From assembly GCA_023386255.1 (NCBI GenBank), contig JAEWKB010000267.1, forward strand, positions 1-11,196: 11,196 bases of DNA, in the 5' to 3' direction. The position numbers and the translations under genes are program-made. Shown here piece after piece: positions 1 to 3,839 of this stretch. Origin of the DNA: Bacteroidota bacterium (GTDB lineage Bacteria > Bacteroidota > Bacteroidia > Flavobacteriales > Flavobacteriaceae). Within the stretch, counting starts at the first letter, position 1, and the number at the start of each line of letters is the position of its first letter. The notes under the pieces are model-generated. The model worked only from the letters and a program-made list of their open reading frames with translations, did not search any database and was not told where the DNA came from.

Positions 1-453
1 CTTGTAGAAGATAAAGGTAATTTGGTGGCCATTGATTTTGGCTGCATGAAGAAGATACCGGATAGTTTCTACACTCCGTATTTTGACCTTGTAAATCCTG
101 AAACACTCGCACATGAAAGTTTATATCTTCCTAAGATGTATGATCTTGAAATGTTACACAAAGGGGATTCCGCTGATGATGTGAAGTTCTTTTCGGCCTT
201 GTTCCACAGGCTACTGCTGATCTTTACACAACCGCTTCAAAATGAAGTTTTTGATTTTTCTGATCCTAAATTTATGAATGAGGTGGCGCAGGTTAGCGAA
301 GAGCTCGCCAACGATAAAACGTTACGGAAGATGAACGGCAACCGCGGTTCAAAGCATTTTATATATGTAAACCGTACATTTTTCGGGCTTTATAATTTAT
401 TGAGCGACTTAAAAGCGACGGTGGTTATAAATGATTATCAGAGATATAATTAA
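1..453 (+). CDS. ABC1/AarF (UbiB-like) atypical kinase, C-terminal part only
   Basis: The reading frame is open from the first base and ends at TAA 451-453, so this is the last 150 residues of a gene that begins outside the window. A TTG at position 22 could be read as a start but lies inside the conserved core. The fragment opens with LVAIDFGCMKK; D12-F13-G14 is the metal-binding DFG-type motif of the ABC1/UbiB/ADCK atypical kinase family, followed by an all-helical C-terminal lobe. Family members are ATPases or kinases tied to quinone and isoprenoid lipid homeostasis, usually membrane-associated. The next gene downstream (idi) makes isoprenoid precursors, a suggestive pairing, but a strong terminator lies between them. 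The N-terminal KxGQ motif and the nucleotide-binding loop cannot be checked here. The family call is fairly secure; the substrate is unknown. Confidence 0.85.
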   Translation, partial: LVEDKGNLVAIDFGCMKKIPDSFYTPYFDLVNPETLAHESLYLPKMYDLEMLHKGDSADDVKFFSALFHRLLLIFTQPLQNEVFDFSDPKFMNEVAQVSEELANDKTLRKMNGNRGSKHFIYVNRTFFGLYNLLSDLKATVVINDYQRYN

Positions 454-470
454 GGTATAATAAAATTATT

Positions 471-501
471 TTAAAGCCGCATTACTGCGGCTTTAATTTT
501 T
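471..501 (+). terminator. Rho-independent terminator after the ABC1 kinase gene
   Basis: A perfect 10-bp inverted repeat (471-480 with 487-496, core AAGCCGC/GCGGCTT) closes a 6-nt loop and runs into a short T stretch at 497-501. It lies 17 nt after the kinase stop codon and before the idi promoter region, so it separates the two transcription units. Confidence 0.88.
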
Positions 502-541
502 AATAAAAGGTTAAACCAACTTAAAAAAGCAAAGATTTTCT

Positions 542-549
542 TATTTTTG
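542..549 (+). promoter_or_regulatory. Probable -7 element of the idi-PTPS-manA operon
   Basis: TATTTTTG matches the Bacteroidetes/Flavobacterium -7 consensus TAnnTTTG and ends 17 nt before the idi ATG, leaving a short A-rich leader. No clear TTG (-33) element is found 17-23 nt upstream, so the call rests on the -7 box, its position after a terminator and the start of a new operon. Confidence 0.5.
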
Positions 550-566
550 AAAGCTAGTAACCAGTC

Positions 567-1097
567 ATGACAGGAGAAGAAAAAGTTATACTTGTAAACG
601 AAAAAGATGAGCAGATTGGGTTGATGCCCAAACTGGAAGCCCACGAAAAAGCCGCCTTGCACAGGGCATTTTCCGTTTTTATACTCAACTCTAAAAACGA
701 GGTAATGCTGCAACAGCGTGCAGCCAAAAAATATCATTCACCGCTTTTATGGACCAACACCACCTGTAGTCACCAGCGGGAGGGCGAAACTAACCTTCAG
801 GCCGGTAACCGCAGGCTAATGGAAGAAATGGGCTTTACTACTGAGTTGAAAGAACTCTTTCACTTTATATACAAGGCGCCTTTTGAGAACGGGCTTACTG
901 AGCATGAGCTTGACCATGTAATGATTGGCTACTATGACGGAGAGCCTGATATAAACAGAGAGGAAGCTGAGAACTGGAAGTGGATGGGCATTGATGAAGT
1001 AAAGGAAGACATGCAGCAACATCCGGAACATTATACCGTATGGTTCAGGATAATATTTGACGAATTTTACCACTACCTTGAAGATCATAAACTATGA
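567..1097 (+). CDS. idi: Isopentenyl-diphosphate delta-isomerase, type 1
   Basis: This enzyme interconverts isopentenyl diphosphate and dimethylallyl diphosphate in the cytoplasm, the entry step to menaquinone, carotenoid and undecaprenyl lipid synthesis. The 176-residue length is normal for the bacterial type 1 (Nudix-fold) family. C67 in LWTNTTCSH is the catalytic cysteine, at the same number as in the E. coli enzyme. H26, H32, H69 and the glutamates E112 and E114 in TEHELDH are the expected metal and catalytic ligands. A degenerate Nudix box lies around residues 72-92 (RRLMEEMG). The ATG at 567 has no Shine-Dalgarno, as is usual in Bacteroidetes, and gives the expected N-terminus. The stop overlaps the next start by 4 nt (ATGA), so this is the first gene of a translationally coupled operon. 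All key residues are present and I see nothing broken. Confidence 0.95.
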   Translation: MTGEEKVILVNEKDEQIGLMPKLEAHEKAALHRAFSVFILNSKNEVMLQQRAAKKYHSPLLWTNTTCSHQREGETNLQAGNRRLMEEMGFTTELKELFHFIYKAPFENGLTEHELDHVMIGYYDGEPDINREEAENWKWMGIDEVKEDMQQHPEHYTVWFRIIFDEFYHYLEDHKL

Positions 1098-1504
1098 AAG
1101 TAACCGTAAGCCGCCATGCACACTTTAACGCCGCGCATCGCCTGTATTGCAAAGACTGGAGCGATGAGCAGAATGATGCTGTTTTTGGCAAGTGCAATAA
1201 TCCTAACTTTCATGGACATAATTATGAGCTTATAGTTAGCGTAAAAGGTGAGGTGGACCCGCAAACAGGTTATGTTATGGATATGAAGATACTTAAGGAC
1301 ATTATTGAGGCGGAGGTAGAGGAGCCTTTTGACCATAAGAACCTGAATCTGGATGTACCTGAATTTGCCAACCTGAACCCAACTGCCGAAAACATAGCAG
1401 TTGTAATATGGAACAGGATGCGAAAACACATTGATGCAGCTATGGAACTTGAAGTGGTACTTTATGAAACGCCAAGAAATTTTGTAACTTACAAAGGAGA
1501 ATAA
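1094..1504 (+). CDS. 6-pyruvoyl-tetrahydropterin synthase / 6-carboxytetrahydropterin synthase (QueD) family enzyme
   Basis: This 136-residue, T-fold, zinc-dependent enzyme acts on 7,8-dihydroneopterin triphosphate. It makes either 6-pyruvoyl-tetrahydropterin (biopterin route) or 6-carboxytetrahydropterin (queuosine/7-deazaguanine route). Zinc ligands are H15 (AAHRL), H40 and H42 (HGHNY). The catalytic cysteine C34 sits in GKCNNPNFHGH with five residues between C and HGH, the spacing of eukaryotic PTPS, whereas E. coli QueD has three. D80-H81 (FDHKNLNLDVP) complete the catalytic relay and E125 (LYETP) is the pterin-anchoring glutamate. The ATG overlaps the idi stop by 4 nt and manA follows after 4 nt. 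I see no queC, queE or queF and no aromatic amino acid hydroxylase in the window, so the product cannot be fixed from context. The family is certain; PTPS versus QueD activity is open. Confidence 0.92.
   Translation: MKVTVSRHAHFNAAHRLYCKDWSDEQNDAVFGKCNNPNFHGHNYELIVSVKGEVDPQTGYVMDMKILKDIIEAEVEEPFDHKNLNLDVPEFANLNPTAENIAVVIWNRMRKHIDAAMELEVVLYETPRNFVTYKGE
1494..1499 (+). promoter_or_regulatory. Shine-Dalgarno sequence for manA
   Basis: AAGGAG lies inside the last codons of the preceding gene, 9 nt before the manA ATG at 1509. Most other starts in this window have only A-rich leaders, as is typical for Bacteroidetes, so a canonical site stands out. It may help reinitiation at this operon-internal junction. 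Confidence 0.5.
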
Positions 1505-1508
1505 TATA

Positions 1509-2480
1509 ATGGATACACAATTATATCCGCTTGTTTTTGAACCTATCCTGCAGGACAGGATTTGGGGCGGGACCAAACTAAAAACTGTGCTGGGTAAGGA
1601 AAACTTGCCAACAGATACCACTGGAGAAAGCTGGGAACTGTCTGCTGTACAAGGTAATGTTAGTATTGTAAAAAATGGTTCATTTGCAGGTAAGCCGCTT
1701 ACGGAGCTGCTGGAAAAATATCCTTCGGAAATTCTTGGTATAAACGTGCAAAAACAGTTTGGAACACAATTTCCGTTATTGTTTAAATTTTTAGACGCCA
1801 GGGAAGACCTTTCCATACAGGTACATCCTAATGACGAGTTAGCTAAACAGCGCCATAATTCCTTCGGTAAAACAGAGATGTGGTATGTAATGCAGGCTGA
1901 CGAAGGTTCCCGGATTATTGTAGGGTTTAAAGAGAAATCAAGTCCGGAGGAGTATCTTGAACATCTTAAGAATAAAAACCTCATTGATATACTTAACGAG
2001 GTTCCTGCCAAAAAAGGCGATGTTTTCTTTTTAGAGACAGGTACTATACATGCCATAGGAGCAGGAATTATGATTGCTGAAATACAACAGACATCGGATA
2101 TAACCTACCGTGTGTACGACTGGGACAGGGTAGATGCTGAAGGAAACTCTCGTGAGCTGCATGTAGAGCAGGCACTTGATGCGATGAACTATAACCCCAC
2201 TGATACACAGAAGCAGTACGGCAAGGAAGAGAATAAGTGCAATACCATGGTTGACTGCCCTTACTTTACCACAAATTATTTGCCGCTTAACGGAAATATA
2301 GATGTAGAAAAGAATGGCGGCAGCTTTACTGTATATATTTGTACTGAAGGTGCCTATACTATAAATGCTGAAGGGCAATCTTATACCTTTAAAAAAGGAG
2401 ATACAGTACTTGTACCTGCAGGATTAAAGTCTTTTAAGCTTACCGGAGAATGCACATTACTGGAAATATATATTTCTTAA
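1509..2480 (+). CDS. manA: Class I mannose-6-phosphate isomerase, Firmicutes/Bacteroidetes short form
   Basis: This cytoplasmic zinc enzyme interconverts fructose 6-phosphate and mannose 6-phosphate, feeding GDP-mannose and surface glycan synthesis or mannose use. The 323-residue length fits the short (about 315-325 aa) cupin-type branch rather than the longer E. coli form. The RIWGG motif (residues 17-21) starts the fold. Zinc ligands are Q104 and H106 in QVHPND, E123 in GKTEMWYVM and H181 in GTIHAIGAG. R201 in TYRVYDWDR is the expected catalytic arginine. A second small cupin-like beta domain (about residues 245-323) ends the protein. It starts 4 nt after the upstream stop with a good Shine-Dalgarno, so it is the third gene of the idi operon. 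No terminator hairpin follows it, so some read-through into the next small gene is possible. Confidence 0.95.
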   Translation: MDTQLYPLVFEPILQDRIWGGTKLKTVLGKENLPTDTTGESWELSAVQGNVSIVKNGSFAGKPLTELLEKYPSEILGINVQKQFGTQFPLLFKFLDAREDLSIQVHPNDELAKQRHNSFGKTEMWYVMQADEGSRIIVGFKEKSSPEEYLEHLKNKNLIDILNEVPAKKGDVFFLETGTIHAIGAGIMIAEIQQTSDITYRVYDWDRVDAEGNSRELHVEQALDAMNYNPTDTQKQYGKEENKCNTMVDCPYFTTNYLPLNGNIDVEKNGGSFTVYICTEGAYTINAEGQSYTFKKGDTVLVPAGLKSFKLTGECTLLEIYIS

Positions 2481-2502
2481 CAGAAATGACTGATAATAAT
2501 TG

Positions 2503-2510
2503 TAATTTTG
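2503..2510 (+). promoter_or_regulatory. Probable -7 element for the 89-aa gene
   Basis: TAATTTTG matches TAnnTTTG and ends 22 nt before the ATG at 2533, leaving room for a short A-rich leader. A -33 TTG element is not evident in the tail of manA, so strength is uncertain. With no terminator after manA, the small gene may be expressed both from here and by read-through. Confidence 0.45.
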
Positions 2511-2532
2511 TAGAAACTAAAATTAAATAGAA

Positions 2533-2802
2533 ATGGCAAGTGTTAGAAATTTAAAGAAGGATATCAATTTTGTATTGGGTGATATTATAGAAGCGGTTTA
2601 CATGTGGGAAATTGCAACAACAGGAAAACCTACAAAAGAATCAGATTCATTGGTTGATGAGGCCATTGTTACCTTTGATAACCTTATGAAGAAAGTAAAC
2701 CAAAAGGGTGTAGAGAATAAAAAAGAGCATTTTAAGCAAATCAGCAAAGAACTGGAAGAAGCTGCCACTCAACTTGTTGGAAAGATCAATAGTCTGGCAT
2801 AA
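2533..2802 (+). CDS. Small helical protein of unknown function, flavobacterial type
   Basis: This is an 89-residue soluble protein with no signal peptide, membrane segment or cysteine. The N-terminal half (LKKDINFVLGDIIEAVYMWE, residues 7-26) and the C-terminal half (residues 44-88, rich in K and E with heptad-like hydrophobic spacing) are predicted helical. They are separated by a polar turn (TTGKPTKESDS, residues 29-39), suggesting a helical hairpin or small bundle. I recognise the overall pattern as a hypothetical protein found in Flavobacteriia but know of no assigned function. The ATG at 2533 follows an A-rich leader without Shine-Dalgarno. It sits between manA and a tRNA gene with a likely promoter of its own. 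Good codon use and a compact, well-formed sequence argue that it is a real gene. Confidence 0.82.
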   Translation: MASVRNLKKDINFVLGDIIEAVYMWEIATTGKPTKESDSLVDEAIVTFDNLMKKVNQKGVENKKEHFKQISKELEEAATQLVGKINSLA

Positions 2803-2833
2803 GCAACTTCAATAAAAAAGTGTAAAAAATTCT

Positions 2834-2863
2834 TTGGAATTTTCAATTTCAGGTATATATTTG
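2834..2863 (+). promoter_or_regulatory. Promoter of the tRNA-Thr gene
   Basis: TTG at 2834-2836 and TATATTTG at 2856-2863 are separated by 19 nt. This is a full match to the Bacteroidetes sigma-ABfr type promoter (TTG-N19-TAnnTTTG). The mature tRNA starts 15 nt after the -7 box, leaving only a few leader bases. Confidence 0.78.
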
Positions 2864-2878
2864 CACCCGTATTGAGAT

Positions 2879-2952
2879 GCCGGTGTAGCTCAGCTGGCTA
2901 GAGCAGCTGATTTGTAATCAGCAGGTCGTGGGTTCGAGTCCCTCTATCGGCT
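2879..2952 (+). tRNA. tRNA-Thr (anticodon TGT)
   Basis: The sequence folds as a complete cloverleaf. The acceptor stem pairs 2879-2885 with 2945-2951, including two G:U pairs. The D-arm is GCTC/GAGC, the anticodon stem is GCTGA/TCAGC with the 7-nt loop TTTGTAA, and the T-loop is TTCGAGT. The anticodon TGT at 2913-2915 reads ACA threonine codons. G1:C72 and C2:G71 agree with known threonine identity elements. The discriminator is T2952; the next bases are CAA, so CCA is not encoded, which is common in this phylum. The T-stem carries a U:U mismatch (2929 with 2943). It has its own promoter and is followed by a strong terminator. Confidence 0.96.
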
Positions 2953-2958
2953 CAATAA

Positions 2959-2993
2959 AAAACCGCTTAGGAAACTAAGCGGTTTTGTTTTTT
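2959..2993. terminator. Bidirectional terminator between tRNA-Thr and the DUF4369 lipoprotein gene
   Basis: A perfect 12-bp stem (2959-2970 with 2975-2986, core CCGCTTAG/CTAAGCGG) is closed by a GAAA loop. T-rich sequence follows on the + strand (2983-2993) and an A-run (2956-2962) gives a U-tail on the - strand. It sits where transcription converges from both sides, starting 7 nt after the tRNA and ending 7 nt beyond the minus-strand stop codon. Confidence 0.9.
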
Positions 2994-2999
2994 ATGTTG

Positions 3000-3728
3000 C
3001 TATTTCACTTCTTCAGCCTGTGCTTTTTTTCTTTCTGCTATATACTTGGTGAGCATCTTCCCGTAATGGGCTTTCGCTACCTGTGGCGACATTGCCTTTG
3101 CAATAGTATCAAGGTATTTAATATTAGCGTCATAAATTTCTGAAAGCGCCAGGTAAGGGCCAACATCATGCTTAGCGTGATTTAGAGCGAAATTAACTGT
3201 AAAAAGGTAACGGCGTTTAAGTAGTTTTTCCTGTTCTAAGGATACACTGTCAAGCTGCGCTACATTGCCTTTCATAGAACCTTCAAGGTTCTTTTTAATC
3301 AACTCTGCATTCTGTCCTGTGAAGCGGCTTTTCAGCTTCAGGAAATCCTCATATAACTTTTGGTTTTTTGATCCTGTAATTTTAGCTTTTGAGAAAAATT
3401 CTTCATTGGCAGTTTCAATTCGCATGTTGCCGGGTTCAGCAAAAAAAGGCAGGTTATTATCAATAGAATTTGTTTGCCCCCTGTCAAGAAACAGGTATAG
3501 CATTTCGGGCGAATCAATTTTAAGATGGCTTTCAAAATCTGATTTGCCTTTAATAACAATAGTATCCATGGCTACAAGTGTGGTATCGACAACACGCTGT
3601 ATATAAAGTGTGCCCTGGCTTAAACCTTTTACTGTACCGGTTATATGAAGATTGGCATCACCATGATCTTCCTTATTGCACGAACAAACAACGGCCAGGG
3701 CTGCAAAAGCCAAAAATATTTTCTTCAT
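3000..3728 (-). CDS. DUF4369 lipoprotein without a thioredoxin domain
   Basis: This is a 242-residue lipoprotein. The start chosen is the ATG at 3726-3728, which gives a clean signal sequence (MKKIFLAFAALAVVCSC) with lipobox V-C-S-C and lipid-bearing C17. An in-frame ATG-like extension upstream (to 3827) would cross a terminator hairpin and bury the signal. C17 is followed by N-K-E-D, which fits the K-(D/E)2 surface-export signal described for Capnocytophaga lipoproteins, so the protein may face the outside. Residues 27-118 resemble DUF4369 (G-x-V-x-G-x3-G-T-L-Y-I-Q pattern, ending near ITGS). Residues 120-242 are helical, like the linker that normally leads into an AhpC/TSA thioredoxin domain, but the protein ends there at TAG (3000-3002). 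No CxxC motif is present. Function is unknown; DUF4369 proteins are typically envelope proteins of Bacteroidetes. The gene is probably monocistronic, with terminators on both sides. Confidence 0.82.
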   Translation of the reverse strand: MKKIFLAFAALAVVCSCNKEDHGDANLHITGTVKGLSQGTLYIQRVVDTTLVAMDTIVIKGKSDFESHLKIDSPEMLYLFLDRGQTNSIDNNLPFFAEPGNMRIETANEEFFSKAKITGSKNQKLYEDFLKLKSRFTGQNAELIKKNLEGSMKGNVAQLDSVSLEQEKLLKRRYLFTVNFALNHAKHDVGPYLALSEIYDANIKYLDTIAKAMSPQVAKAHYGKMLTKYIAERKKAQAEEVK

Positions 3729-3755
3729 AAATAATTGTGTACTTAAAATTCGGCG

Positions 3756-3788
3756 CAAAGTACTAAATATTAATTGATGCACACCAAA
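3756..3788 (-). promoter_or_regulatory. Possible promoter of the DUF4369 lipoprotein gene
   Basis: Read on the minus strand, TTTG (3785-3788) is followed after 22 nt by TACTTTG (3756-3762), one base shorter than the TAnnTTTG consensus. It lies about 27 nt upstream of the ATG and just downstream of the preceding gene's terminator. The placement is good but the match is imperfect. Confidence 0.35.
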
Positions 3789-3795
3789 GAGAAAT

Positions 3796-3824
3796 AAAAA
3801 AGGCTGCATTAAGCAGCCCTTTTT
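3796..3824 (-). terminator. Terminator of the T9SS cargo gene
   Basis: On the minus strand, arms 3824-3813 and 3807-3796 pair over 12 bp (GGCTGC/GCAGCC core, one G:U, five A:U), closing a 5-nt loop and ending in six U. It starts 15 nt after the stop codon at 3840. The next minus-strand gene begins about 70 nt further on, so it insulates the two. Confidence 0.85.
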
Positions 3825-3839
3825 CAATGATGAGAATTG

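Noticed and set aside
22..24. TTG as the start of the first gene
   Set aside because: The frame is open to base 1, and the conserved DFG motif of the kinase family follows within a few residues, so the gene begins outside the window.
1085..2056. Long open frame (323 codons) on the minus strand opposite the PTPS-like gene and manA
   Set aside because: The opposite strand holds two clear enzymes with all catalytic residues. The antisense translation is rich in S, C and L without recognisable domains, so it is a shadow.
3265..3606. Plus-strand open frame opposite the DUF4369 lipoprotein gene
   Set aside because: It has no domain and no promoter, and the minus-strand lipoprotein has a clear signal sequence and lipobox.
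3729..3827. N-terminal extension of the DUF4369 lipoprotein by 33 codons
   Set aside because: It would run through the preceding gene's terminator hairpin and place the signal peptide internally. The start at 3728 gives a proper lipoprotein signal.
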